NCBI GenBank assembly: GCA_951813625.1
Contig: CATOTS010000016.1
Coordinates: 49,510-113,509, forward strand
Direction of reading: 5' to 3'
DNA from: an uncultured Caldilineaceae bacterium
GTDB taxonomy: Bacteria; Chloroflexota; Anaerolineae; Caldilineales; Caldilineaceae
Length of the DNA stretch: 64,000 nucleotides
The notes below the pieces were generated by a model. The model was not told the DNA's origin. It saw nothing but the letters and a program-made list of their open reading frames with translations, and ran no database searches. Shown piece by piece: positions 51,205-59,369 of this stretch (position 1 is its first letter; each line of letters opens with the position of its first letter). Made by a program: the position numbers and the translations under genes.

Positions 51205-51290
51205 CCAAGTTTACCAGTTCAAAATGTCATTTTCATGTTATTGCGGGCTTGCGTTGTGGAAAGATTGTGTCAATTTTTCAGAAATTGTCG
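51205..51290. promoter_or_regulatory. Array head D
   Basis: AAATGTCA (51222) and ATTGTGTCAA (51264) lie 42 bp apart, exactly as in head B. Leftwards, a -10-like TAAACT lies at about 51207. Rightwards, where no gene starts, the -10-like box seen in A and B is degenerate (CGAATG). Confidence 0.55.
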
Positions 51291-51473
51291 AATGGAGTCG
51301 ATCTGCGCCGGACTAGGCTCGAAGTGGGCCCGCTGTCCAGCCACTGGGTCAAGCGCTGCGTCGAGCGGCGCGGCCCGGCGCGGGGCAAGGGAAGAGATGA
51401 AGTTGCCTGGAGAGCCGAAAGGAGAGAAAGAGGAGAAAGAGGAGAAAGAGGAGCTGCGGGCGGGTCTGATTGT

Positions 51474-51665
51474 TCACTGAGGCTCGTCGCCGACTTCATT
51501 GCTCGCGTCGTGGGTGACCGCGCTTGGCCTGGTGAGGTTTCGGTACTGCCGGCGTCTTTTCCTCCTGAGCCACTTTCTGGCCTTGCGATCTATATATCCG
51601 GTCGTGACAATGAGGATGACGGCCAGGAGAATGAATGCGTTGAAGTCTTGGATTGAATCGAACAT
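51474..51665 (-). CDS. Small single-pass membrane protein (63 aa)
   Basis: GGAAGG precedes ATG 51665. The product has a hydrophobic N-terminus (FNAFILLAVILIVTTGYI) followed by a very basic stretch (RKARKWLRRKRRRQYRN), so the C-terminus should stay in the cytosol. Function unknown. Confidence 0.55.
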   Translation of the reverse strand: MFDSIQDFNAFILLAVILIVTTGYIDRKARKWLRRKRRRQYRNLTRPSAVTHDASNEVGDEPQ

Positions 51666-51776
51666 GGGAATGTCCTTCCTGCCAGGGGCCGGGCAGAAGG
51701 GGCGGGGCGTCCCCTAGGATGAACTCCATGATTTTTTTCAGGTCAATGATCGTCTGGCGCAATGCTTCGCTCAGGG

Positions 51777-51878
51777 TTAGGCCTGCTCGTTGGTTGTAGT
51801 CAACGCTTGCAAAGTAGCACCGGCGCAGCCCGCCACCATTACTGCGACGGTAGAGACGGGCCTGTCGGGGCGGTCCAT
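51777..51878 (-). CDS. 33-residue peptide gene
   Basis: GAAGGAAAC precedes ATG 51878. The peptide (MDRPDRPVSTVAVMVAGCAG and 13 more residues) has a short hydrophobic core. It overlaps the 3' end of the upstream gene by 40 bases, in a run of tightly packed small genes. Confidence 0.4.
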   Translation of the reverse strand: MDRPDRPVSTVAVMVAGCAGATLQALTTTNEQA

Positions 51879-52165
51879 GCTGTTTCCTTCTCTGTTTCGA
51901 CGGCTGTTTTGCGTCGCTTTGTGGCCGTCCAAATTTTTCTGGCCAGGACGACACTGGAGAGGACTGCGGCGAGAAGAATCCACAAGCCCGCGCCGCGCAG
52001 CAGCAACCCTAGCCAGCCTTTGAGGTCGCAGGCGGTCTCGCAGGCGGCGTACCGCGCGCTGTCGCATTCGACGTTGGCGAGCGCCTGGGACAGCGACCAG
52101 TAGGCGGTCAGCAGGATGGCGGCAAACAGCGCCAGCGCTGCGAGAATGCGGAACAACGGTCTCAT
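51839..52165 (-). CDS. Two-pass membrane protein with Cys cluster
   Basis: A 108-residue protein whose ATG overlaps the stop of the upstream gene (ATGA). Membrane segment 1 is LFRILAALALFAAILLTAYW. The external loop has C-x9-C-x3-C (ECDSARYAACETACDL), which could form disulfides. Segment 2 is LWILLAAVLSSVVLARKI, followed by a basic tail. Function unknown. Confidence 0.65.
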   Translation of the reverse strand: MRPLFRILAALALFAAILLTAYWSLSQALANVECDSARYAACETACDLKGWLGLLLRGAGLWILLAAVLSSVVLARKIWTATKRRKTAVETEKETAWTAPTGPSLPSQ

Positions 52166-52341
52166 CCCCGGACTGACACCGATGCGTCGATAAAGATCAC
52201 GACGGGCAGCACGGCAAGCGATACGGGCAGATAGTGTTTCAGTATTCCGTTCGATTTTTTGAACAGCAGGCCGGGAATGCCGGCCAGGACGGGGGATACG
52301 AACAGCGTCAGCATCAGGAGGTCCAGGATGTCTTCTTTCAC
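52162..52341 (-). CDS. Small two-pass membrane protein (59 aa)
   Basis: GTG 52341 with GGAGAC upstream lies 19 nt after inverted-repeat copy 13. The product (MKEDILDLLMLTLFVSPVLA..., then HYLPVSLAVLPVVIFIDASV) has two hydrophobic segments. Its stop overlaps the next start by four bases, so the two are coupled. It appears to be the first gene of a four-gene run of small proteins. Confidence 0.65.
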   Translation of the reverse strand: MKEDILDLLMLTLFVSPVLAGIPGLLFKKSNGILKHYLPVSLAVLPVVIFIDASVSVRG

Positions 52342-52360
52342 CGTCTCCTTCTCTGCAAGT

Positions 52361-52456
52361 CCGGCCGCCCTCCGTTCCGCGTGGACCGAGGTGGTTCATG
52401 CTGAGTGAGACCAGGGGTCCCGGGTTGAACGCGTATGCGCACAGGGGGCTGGCCGG
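52361..52456 (-). repeat. Imperfect inverted-repeat element, copy 13
   Basis: A 96-bp copy filling the gap between the 52463-52840 gene and the 52341 start. Confidence 0.87.
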
Positions 52457-52462
52457 AGAATC

Positions 52463-52840
52463 TTACAGTTGCAGCTGCGCCTCCTTCGCGATTTCGTCCG
52501 CCAGCCACTCCGCTACCACTTCCCGCAACGGACCCGGCAGCCGGAACGACCACTCATCGGCCTCCGCCAGCCGCAGGCCGTCGAAGACGTGGTAGACCTT
52601 GTCCCTGCTCTTGCTCCTGCAGATGCGGCAGCCGCAGGCGGCGTAAAGGCGCTGCAACAAGGCACCCCAGGTCCGGTAGAAGTGGCCGTCCCTGACGCCG
52701 CTCACACTCTGCAGCGCCGAAAAGGTCACAAACTGATCCCCGGCCGCGCACAGCGCCTCCAGGATCCACCTCTCCGGCGCCTCCAGCGACGCGCCTTGCC
52801 GCAAGGCCAGGTCCAAGTTCTGCGCACTCATCATTGCCAT
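52463..52840 (-). CDS. Hypothetical protein, possibly DNA-binding
   Basis: A 125-residue protein from ATG 52840 (GGAGAGGAG upstream). The core has a helix-turn-helix-like pattern (RWILEALCAAGDQFVTFSAL, then SVSGVRDGHFYRTWGALLQR), a CGCRIC pair and VYHVFDGLRL, and an acidic helical end. Not recognised. Confidence 0.6.
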   Translation of the reverse strand: MAMMSAQNLDLALRQGASLEAPERWILEALCAAGDQFVTFSALQSVSGVRDGHFYRTWGALLQRLYAACGCRICRSKSRDKVYHVFDGLRLAEADEWSFRLPGPLREVVAEWLADEIAKEAQLQL

Positions 52841-52964
52841 CGTACGCTCCTCTCCGGCAAACGCGGCGCGGCGCCAGCGCCAGCGCGCCGGACCGCAACT
52901 GCGCCAGGCAGAATCTCCGTTTGTACCCTCAAGAGGTTGCGCTAAGATCCGGGCTATCCGTGCG

Positions 52965-53270
52965 TCATCCTCGCGTGGACTGCCCGGCGAGGAGGCTGAA
53001 ACTCCGCGCCGGGCGCTTCTCTTTGTGAGCGTTCTCCACTCTAGCACACGCCCGAAAAACGGCACAAGCGTTTTTTCTAGAGCCGCCGCAGGCCAACTCG
53101 CGCTGAACGCGGGCCAAGTCAGCGCGAACCCAGAAATCTTCGCCTATCCAGTCTCCCGCTGCCGCACCAGCAGAGCACGCCGTGGGTTGTAACGCGCCGA
53201 CGCACGCGCCAACCAGGGGCAGCAAGACCAACAACGCGCCAAAGCCGACGATCCTGTACAGAATGCGCAT
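52965..53270 (-). CDS. Small lipoprotein
   Basis: A 101-residue protein. The signal peptide (MRILYRIVGFGALLVLLPLV) ends in the lipobox VGAC. The short mature part has several Cys residues and becomes very basic, so the 3' end may be altered. AAGGGG precedes the start. Confidence 0.5.
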   Translation of the reverse strand: MRILYRIVGFGALLVLLPLVGACVGALQPTACSAGAAAGDWIGEDFWVRADLARVQRELACGGSRKNACAVFRACARVENAHKEKRPARSFSLLAGQSTRG

Positions 53271-53475
53271 GGTGAAGACCCCTTGTCAATGTGAAAGTTT
53301 CGTTATCCTGGCCGCGGCACTCACCGGTTAGAGGTACAGCTATCAATCGATATCGCCGCGCACCGGATTCGGCACGAGTCGCCGCCGTTTCTTGACCATC
53401 GTACTGTCCCTCCACAGGCTTGGTGAACTGTTTCATCATACACTTAAGCTCGCGGTCCAGTTTTTGGGGCCCGCT

Positions 53476-54477
53476 TCACGGTTTCAGGGCGTAGCCGTTC
53501 GCGCGCATGCGCAGGTCGTAGTAGAGCAACACCACCGTGGCGACGAAGAAGGGCAGGAAGATGACCGAAATGAGGGAGGAGGATATCGTGGACAGGCTCG
53601 TTATCAGCCCAATGGCGCCGGTCGACGACGGCCTCAGCATAGTGGCATATTGCAGCGCAACCATGGGCACAGACGTGAAGATCGTTTCAAGTATGTAAAG
53701 CAGGACCAGATAGCCGACCATGCGCAACGCGTTGTCCTGGCTCAGGCGCCAGCTGCGACGGAGGGCATCGATGGGGCCTGCCCCCTCTACGACCAGCACG
53801 GTGGGGGCGACAAGCCAGCGCGCGGCGAGGTAGGTGGTCGGGGCCAGCAGGAGAACGAAGGCAAGAGCGTATCCACAGACGGCCAGCCCGGCGATACCGA
53901 GAGCGGGGAAGATGTCGCCCTCGCCGGCGGGGGCGCTCTCCGACAGCGCCAAGCGGAACAGGGCGACGCCGACCAGGACCAGAGGAGCCAGAACCACGAT
54001 TGCGGCAGCGGCGATGGCCGCGAACTGCACAATCGCCATGCCGACATAGGGCAGGAAGCGGCGCACGCCGCAGCGAAGGCCAGCCATGAGCGGGAGCGAG
54101 CCGTCGCGCAGCGCCTCGGCGGCCTGCGCGGTCAACGACAGATAGACGATCGCTCCGGCGGCTGCGATCAGCAGGATCAGGGGTATCACGCCCGCCAAGT
54201 CACCAAGGAGGCCGGGGAAGAACGCAAACGGATCGAACTCCGTCCCCGATGGCTCCCGCGTCAATACCTCGACGGTCTGCATATAGTTGGCAAAGAACCG
54301 CTCGAGGAAGATACCGAAGACGATTGAGATGGGGATGAGCAGGACGGCGCCCGTCAGCAGGAAGAGCGCGAAACGGGAGCGGTAGAGGCGGAAGGCGCGG
54401 TCGATCAGATCGCCGGCCGTGAGCGGGCCTGTCAGGGGCAGGGGTGAATCCGACCCTGGTTGCGGTTGTACACGCAT
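53476..54477 (-). CDS. Multi-pass membrane protein (six to seven segments)
   Basis: A 333-residue protein from ATG 54477 (AAGGAG upstream). It begins with a conserved cytosolic segment, TAGDLIDRAFRLYRSRFALF, followed by six or seven membrane segments, and has LVVEGAGPIDALRRSWRLSQ before the last pair. This layout is typical of the glycerophosphoryl-diester-phosphodiesterase membrane-domain-like and DUF975-like families. The role is probably envelope-related and not known in detail. Confidence 0.75.
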   Translation of the reverse strand: MRVQPQPGSDSPLPLTGPLTAGDLIDRAFRLYRSRFALFLLTGAVLLIPISIVFGIFLERFFANYMQTVEVLTREPSGTEFDPFAFFPGLLGDLAGVIPLILLIAAAGAIVYLSLTAQAAEALRDGSLPLMAGLRCGVRRFLPYVGMAIVQFAAIAAAAIVVLAPLVLVGVALFRLALSESAPAGEGDIFPALGIAGLAVCGYALAFVLLLAPTTYLAARWLVAPTVLVVEGAGPIDALRRSWRLSQDNALRMVGYLVLLYILETIFTSVPMVALQYATMLRPSSTGAIGLITSLSTISSSLISVIFLPFFVATVVLLYYDLRMRANGYALKP

Positions 54478-54587
54478 GGGATTGCTCCTTCGGACGGGCC
54501 TCCCGCCGCCGGTCACCGCCGGGCCGGGTCACGTCCAGGTAGAGGGCGCGGGTGATTGCGATGCCACTGGCGCTTCCTGTTCCAGGG

Positions 54588-54944
54588 CTAAGAGGTGCGG
54601 GATTTCAGGATTGGCGGTAGTTCATTGCTCTTGTTTCTGCGGGTGAGATCGGGGACAGGAAGAAACACACTGACGGTGAGTGAAAGCGCCAGCCATGTCC
54701 AAACCGTCCAAGCTGGAATCTCGTCAAACATGTTTTCTACCAGGACTGACAACAGATAGCCGCCAAAGGACATAATTACAAACGTAGCGAAGTGTCCATT
54801 GTATTTGGCCGGTATCAGGATGTGGAGAAGGAGAGCAGTTGTCAGAATGACGGCAATGGCGACATATGACATTGTTCCTGCCCAGATCAAGCCGATCGCC
54901 ATTCCTGCAAATGGCGCGAGTGTCAATACGGTTTTCTTGTTCAT
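54588..54944 (-). CDS. Four-pass small membrane protein
   Basis: A 118-residue protein (GGAAAGGAA upstream of ATG 54944) with four hydrophobic segments (TLAPFAGMAIGLIWAGTM; VAIAVILTTALLLHILI; FATFVIMSFGGYLLSVLV; WTVWTWLALSLTVSVFL). Function unknown. Confidence 0.65.
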   Translation of the reverse strand: MNKKTVLTLAPFAGMAIGLIWAGTMSYVAIAVILTTALLLHILIPAKYNGHFATFVIMSFGGYLLSVLVENMFDEIPAWTVWTWLALSLTVSVFLPVPDLTRRNKSNELPPILKSRTS

Positions 54945-54975
54945 CCCAATTTCCTTTCCATCACGGGCCGTCAAT

Positions 54976-55179
54976 CTAAGCGCCAATCCAGCGGCCCAGC
55001 CTGACAAGCTCGACGACCAGGAGCACGGCAAAGGCAACGAACCATATCCATGTCCAGGACCTTGAGATCTCCAGCGACTCGCTCAGCGCTTCCATCTCCT
55101 TCTGCAGGAGCGAATATTTGCGCTGCATGCGTTCGAGCGCAACATCGCCCTCTTTCTCCTTATCCTGCGCCTGCTCCAT
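54976..55179 (-). CDS. Small coiled-coil membrane protein (67 aa)
   Basis: GGGAG precedes ATG 55179. A charged helix (EKEGDVALERMQRKYSLLQK... MEALSESLEI) is followed by one membrane segment (TWIWFVAFAVLLVVELVRLG). Function unknown. Confidence 0.6.
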   Translation of the reverse strand: MEQAQDKEKEGDVALERMQRKYSLLQKEMEALSESLEISRSWTWIWFVAFAVLLVVELVRLGRWIGA

Positions 55180-55217
55180 CAGTTCAACTCCCGTGTTAGG
55201 TCTCATGTCAACGCGCT

Positions 55218-56612
55218 CTATCCCGGCCCGGCGGTAGCAATACGCATTGGCGGGTCGTGGGTGTTGCTGAGGCTGTGGTCGTGTGATTCAACGACGATCT
55301 GCCACATCTGCCGGGTCATCGCCTGGATTTTTTGGACACAGGCCGGATTCTGCGCCAGGTTGTTCATCTCGCAGGGATCTGCGGCCAGGTTATAGGGCTC
55401 GTCATAATCGAAGCCGTTGTGGATGAACTTCCAATCTCCATCCCACAGGATTCGCTGGGTGACGAGATAGCGCCCGCCGTAGTATTCGGCGAAGCCCTGC
55501 CGGTAAGCGGAGGTGTCGTGCGGAGTGGCGAGCACGGGCGCGAAGGATCTGCCGTCGATGTTATCCAGCGGCTGCGCGCCGGCCAGTTCCAGGAGTGTCT
55601 GGCCGACATCCTGCAGGCCGACGCGCGCGTCGCTCGCCGCCGGTCCGGTTACTTCGGGTCCGGCCATGACAAGGGGAATGTTGTATGCTTCTTCAAAGGC
55701 GCCGACGTTCTTGCAGTAGAGCCCGTGCGCGCCGAGAAGGTCGCCGTGATCCGACGTCATCACCACGACGGTGTTTTCGAGCTTCCCAGCGCGCTCCACC
55801 CGCGCGAGCAGACGTCCGAACTGCCGGTCGATCTCGCTGATGGAGGCGTAGTAGCAGGCGGCGGCCTCGCGGTGTTCGCGGTCGGACCAGTCGCGCCACA
55901 CCTGCGCGGCCCGCTTGTAGAGGTTGGGCTGGCCGCGCAGGTCGTGGTGAAGGTTTGGCTGCAGCGGTATCGAGTCCACATCGTACTGTGCGAAGGCGTC
56001 TTCGTGGCAGTAGAAGGGGTCGTGGGGTTCGGTGAAGCTGACAAAGCAGCACCAGGGTGCGTTTTCGGCCAGGACCGTGTCCAGATAGGCCAGCGCGGCG
56101 TCGGTCTTTTTGCCCATGCCCCGTTCGGCGGCGGGCAGATCGCAGACGCCGTAGAAGCGGTTGGGACGGTAGCCGGGCGGGCTGTCCAGGTAGCGTTCCA
56201 GCGAAAAGTTGGCGGCGTTCCAGTCGGTGCGATCGAAGAGGGCGGCCTGTTGCCGCCAGCCGAAGCGGGAGAGGTTGTTGGAACGCTCTACATGCCATTT
56301 TCCGAAGTAGCCGGTGTCGTAGCCGGCTGCCGTCAGCTGGTCCGCCCAGTGGAAATAGGGCGTGCGCAGCCTTGCCTGGTCCGGGTCAATCGTATGTTCG
56401 ACAAAGAGCACGCCGTGGTTGTGGGGCAGCAGGCCGGTCATCAGGCTTGCGTGCGCGGGCGAGCAGACGGGGTTGGGCGTGTAGGCGCGGCGGAAGCGTA
56501 CGCCTCTGGCCGCCAGTTGATCCAGGTTGGGCGTCTGGCAGGGGTTGGCGGGCTCGAGCACGCGGCCCTGCATCTGGTCAGTCATGAGGAAGAGGATGTT
56601 GGGAGAGGACAT
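55218..56612 (-). CDS. Type I sulfatase with unusual active-site motif
   Basis: A 464-residue arylsulfatase/choline-sulfatase-like protein without a signal peptide. Metal-binding NILFLMTDQMQ is at the N-terminus. The nucleophile region reads NPVCSPAHASLMTGLLPHNHG. The Cys that becomes formylglycine is present, but the conserved Arg of C-x-P-x-R is His. Other residues are intact: GYFGKWHVE, FTEPHDPF and VVVMTSDHGDLLGAHGLYCK, with YNLAADPCEMNNLA near the end. It should hydrolyse a sulfate (or phosphonate) ester if the Cys is matured. It stands alone with no sulfate or maturase genes nearby. Confidence 0.88.
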   Translation of the reverse strand: MSSPNILFLMTDQMQGRVLEPANPCQTPNLDQLAARGVRFRRAYTPNPVCSPAHASLMTGLLPHNHGVLFVEHTIDPDQARLRTPYFHWADQLTAAGYDTGYFGKWHVERSNNLSRFGWRQQAALFDRTDWNAANFSLERYLDSPPGYRPNRFYGVCDLPAAERGMGKKTDAALAYLDTVLAENAPWCCFVSFTEPHDPFYCHEDAFAQYDVDSIPLQPNLHHDLRGQPNLYKRAAQVWRDWSDREHREAAACYYASISEIDRQFGRLLARVERAGKLENTVVVMTSDHGDLLGAHGLYCKNVGAFEEAYNIPLVMAGPEVTGPAASDARVGLQDVGQTLLELAGAQPLDNIDGRSFAPVLATPHDTSAYRQGFAEYYGGRYLVTQRILWDGDWKFIHNGFDYDEPYNLAADPCEMNNLAQNPACVQKIQAMTRQMWQIVVESHDHSLSNTHDPPMRIATAGPG

Positions 56613-56689
56613 GCGAGCGACTCCATGCGCCGGCGCCACCGGACTCGGGCCGTTCCCGGGGGTCGAGCAGCCCCCGGGAGTCCGCCTTT

Positions 56690-57439
56690 CTATCTGGCCG
56701 GCTCGAGGGCGAATGACGCATTCAGCGAGATGGCGACTTCTACTTCGTTCATGTTATTGGCTGCTGCGGAACCAGCGTTGTAGGAAAAGCCGTAGCCGCG
56801 GGAAGATTCCAGGCTTTCGTGGGCAATGCATCCTCCTCCCAGAGCGCCTACCCCGGGCGACGAAATGTCTTCGGAGACGGTCATAATCGGGCCCGGCGTC
56901 ATATCGAGCGGCGCGGCCATGCGCGCGGCGCGTGCGCGTGCGTCGTTTAGCGCAGCCTGCATGGCCTCTTTCTCGAGCGCGGCACAGTCCTCCAGCATGA
57001 AGATTAAGCTTGCCGCCTGAATGTTGGGGCCTCTTCTGCTCTCCATCTCGTCCAGCACGGCTTGCAGCATTGTGCGCAGACCGGCAACATCGGAATAGGT
57101 GAAACTGACCTTTCCTGACTTACTGCTGCTGTAGGCGTAGTCGCTGCTGAAGATATCAATCTCGATGGTCTCCCCGTCGATCCCCTGCTCGATCAGGAGT
57201 TCCTGCACTTCCTCCAGGTCGTCCGGTTGGACAAAGGTAAGCTCGGGACCGCCCGGTCCGTAGGAGGGTTCTTCGCCGACGTAGAGGTCGACGCGCACGC
57301 TGTCGGGGGGCGCTGAGGCGGCGCCGTACCCCAGCGTGGTCATGGTCGCTCCTTCGTCGACGGACGATGCGCCGTAACCGATTGCGGGCACGAGCAGGAG
57401 CGCGAGCAGGCATAAGACGACAACTGTTTTGGCTTTCAT
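56690..57439 (-). CDS. Secreted SIMPL-domain (DUF541) protein
   Basis: A 249-residue protein (AAAGGAGAC upstream of ATG 57439) with a signal peptide ending at GYGA. The body matches SIMPL-domain organisation: GYGAASAPPDSVRVDLYVG, a long helix, an EIDIFSSDY strand, AALNDARARAARMA and a C-terminal VEVAISLNASFAL strand. Such proteins are periplasmic or surface-located and of uncertain function. A shorter relative is at 57952. Confidence 0.8.
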   Translation of the reverse strand: MKAKTVVVLCLLALLLVPAIGYGASSVDEGATMTTLGYGAASAPPDSVRVDLYVGEEPSYGPGGPELTFVQPDDLEEVQELLIEQGIDGETIEIDIFSSDYAYSSSKSGKVSFTYSDVAGLRTMLQAVLDEMESRRGPNIQAASLIFMLEDCAALEKEAMQAALNDARARAARMAAPLDMTPGPIMTVSEDISSPGVGALGGGCIAHESLESSRGYGFSYNAGSAAANNMNEVEVAISLNASFALEPAR

Positions 57440-57593
57440 TCTCCGTCTCCTTTGTGAATGCGCCACCTGGCTGACAACGAACCGGGGCATGGCGGCCAGG
57501 ATTGCGCCTGGTGAAGTCGCGGCGCGACGGCGCGTTGCGCGGTTCGGGCGGCCGATGGGGCGCGGCGGGTTCGTTGAAGCGGCGTCACCGGCT

Positions 57594-57770
57594 TCAACCG
57601 GCGGGCGGGACCAGATTGCCAGTCGCCCCCAGCACGGCCAGCATGAATCCCAGCACGGCCAGCACAGCCATCATGACAATCACGGCATAGCTGCGCCGTA
57701 TCGCGGCGCGCTCGGCAGACAGTTCGGATTCCAACTCGATACGCGTCATCCGCTTGAAGTCTTTGGCCAT
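57594..57770 (-). CDS. Small single-pass membrane protein (58 aa)
   Basis: GGGAGGAG precedes ATG 57770. The product has a charged N-terminal helix (MTRIELESELSAERAAIRRS) and one membrane segment (VIVMMAVLAVLGFMLAVLG). It lies between the two SIMPL genes. Function unknown. Confidence 0.6.
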   Translation of the reverse strand: MAKDFKRMTRIELESELSAERAAIRRSYAVIVMMAVLAVLGFMLAVLGATGNLVPPAG

Positions 57771-57951
57771 GATGCGATCTCCTCCCGCGTTCCTGTTCGT
57801 TTGCCCCGCTTCTGTCTTAAGAGCGTCGCGAAGAGCGTGACGGGGCGAGTCGCGGCGGCCGCCGCCGGGGCCCATGATTTGGGCTGACGTTCGATACGTC
57901 AGCGACACTGACCCGGGCAGTTGCGCCGGCTTGTCAGCCTGGGCGCGGTCG

Positions 57952-58512
57952 TCAGTCGGCCACCGCCTGCGCGCGTCTCGGACTCAACGGCAGCGGGACC
58001 GGATCAGAGAGGCTGAAGTCGACGCTGTAGACGTTGTTGGCGCCGGCGGCAATCGCAGCATCGAGCACGGCGTCGATGCTGTCCAGATCCCGGATCGTGA
58101 TGAAGAGGGTGTTGCTGGCGTGGTAGCGCATCTCATCTTCATTGCGCAGGCCGCCCGGGCCAAAGCCTCCGGCAAAGATGCTGAGGTGACTGGTACGGAT
58201 GTCCGATTCGTCGATGTTGTGGGCGACGAGCGCCGCCCATACATCCGCCAGCACGGCTTGGGCGGCTGAAGAGGCTTCCTTCACGGTTGGGCGCAGCACT
58301 TCCAGCTCTATGGCAGCCGTTGCCGTATCCGGTTCGATGACGGCGGTCCCGTTGCCCGCGGCTGTGATGGAGCGCGAGCCTGTCGGGGCCGGAGGCTGTG
58401 CGCCGGCCACGGCAGTTGTCGCTGCAGAGGACAGTGCGAAGAGAGCGGTCAGCGTGAATCCCAGTATCATACCGAGGTCAACCGCCATTCTGAATGGATT
58501 GGTGTGAGGCAT
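57952..58512 (-). CDS. SIMPL-domain protein, apparently truncated
   Basis: A 186-residue protein (AAGGAGAC upstream). A signal segment is followed by ITAAGNGTAVIEPDTATAAI, KEASSAAQAVLADVWAAL and NNVYSVDFSLSDP, as in SIMPL proteins. It stops right after RRAQAVAD, where relatives continue for another 50-70 residues with the second helix and closing strand. The missing end suggests a premature TGA. Confidence 0.7.
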   Translation of the reverse strand: MPHTNPFRMAVDLGMILGFTLTALFALSSAATTAVAGAQPPAPTGSRSITAAGNGTAVIEPDTATAAIELEVLRPTVKEASSAAQAVLADVWAALVAHNIDESDIRTSHLSIFAGGFGPGGLRNEDEMRYHASNTLFITIRDLDSIDAVLDAAIAAGANNVYSVDFSLSDPVPLPLSPRRAQAVAD

Positions 58513-58834
58513 TGTATGTCTCCTTGTCTTCCCCGTTCTCTCGTTGTGACGAGAACCCCGGCGGCCTCCGAAGACAGGTCATCCCCCGAAGGAAACGGTA
58601 GATAGCGAACTGTCCTTCTCTCTTTTGGCGATGGCGTCCAGGCAAAAGGGATTGTATGTTTTTATGGAATAGCGTACGCGTTTTCAGCGGGGTTTGTCCA
58701 GCCCAGGTATACCGATTGCGGAACTTTCGACGTGCCGAAATCGGTATATTGCTTGACAGCGTATCTCTTGATGGAGGCGCCAGCGGCTCGCAGTTCCCGC
58801 CTGGTCGCGGAGCACTGGCAACGGGGAGGCGGGG

Positions 58835-59005
58835 GTGGAACACAGGACCTTCGGCAAGATCGTCGCTGCGCTGCCGGCATTGATACCGGGCCGGCATGCG
58901 CTGCGCGGGCGTTATGACCTAGCGGCTGTGTCTGATTCCTCTCCTACGGTCCCTGGGCCGTGCGTGGCTGCCGCTACGAACGGCAAGGTCGCCGAGGAGA
59001 CCTGA
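58835..59005 (+). pseudogene. Truncated copy of the 5' end of the XRE gene
   Basis: GTG 58835 and the preceding ~45 bp (GGGGAGG ribosome binding site included) nearly repeat the start of the 59370 gene: EHRTFGKIVAAL matches EHKTFGKIVAAL. Similarity stops after 13 codons and the frame ends at 59005. Confidence 0.65.
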
Positions 59006-59047
59006 ATCCCTGAAGGAAGCGCTTAGAACGGCTCCTGCGACGTTTTT

Positions 59048-59310
59048 GGTCCGGCGGCTTCCTCTGACCGCGTATAACGTCCACTGCGCTTTCGCTTTCC
59101 AACAGCCTTGCGCGATGATCTCGGGCCCCGGCGCGTCGACCTGCTCAGGGACAGGCGTTGAGGCGCGCCCGGTCCCTACCCTGTCGGGTTGGAGACGGTT
59201 TGTTGCAATATTGCCACGACATTGCTACATAAACGGGCGGAAATGACACGCTGGTTACATATGGATGATGTAAGATAAAGGACTGAGGAATTACCAGCAG
59301 ACCGGGGGTA
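59048..59310 (+). promoter_or_regulatory. XRE gene upstream region, copy 1 of a duplicated block
   Basis: About 240 bp repeated at 60366-60603. It contains GTTGCAATAT (59202) with an imperfect inverted partner ACATTGCTAC (59219-59228), then TTACAT/ATGTAA around 59254-59272. These are likely operator and promoter elements of the regulator gene at 59370. Confidence 0.6.
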
Positions 59311-59369
59311 ACACCGTCTTCCACAGTGTTTCTGCCTGGCCGCGGAGCACAGGCAACGGGGAGGAAGGG

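Noticed and set aside
55332..56783. 483-codon plus-strand frame opposite the sulfatase
   Set aside because: Antisense to a complete sulfatase with recognisable motifs; no ribosome binding site or family.
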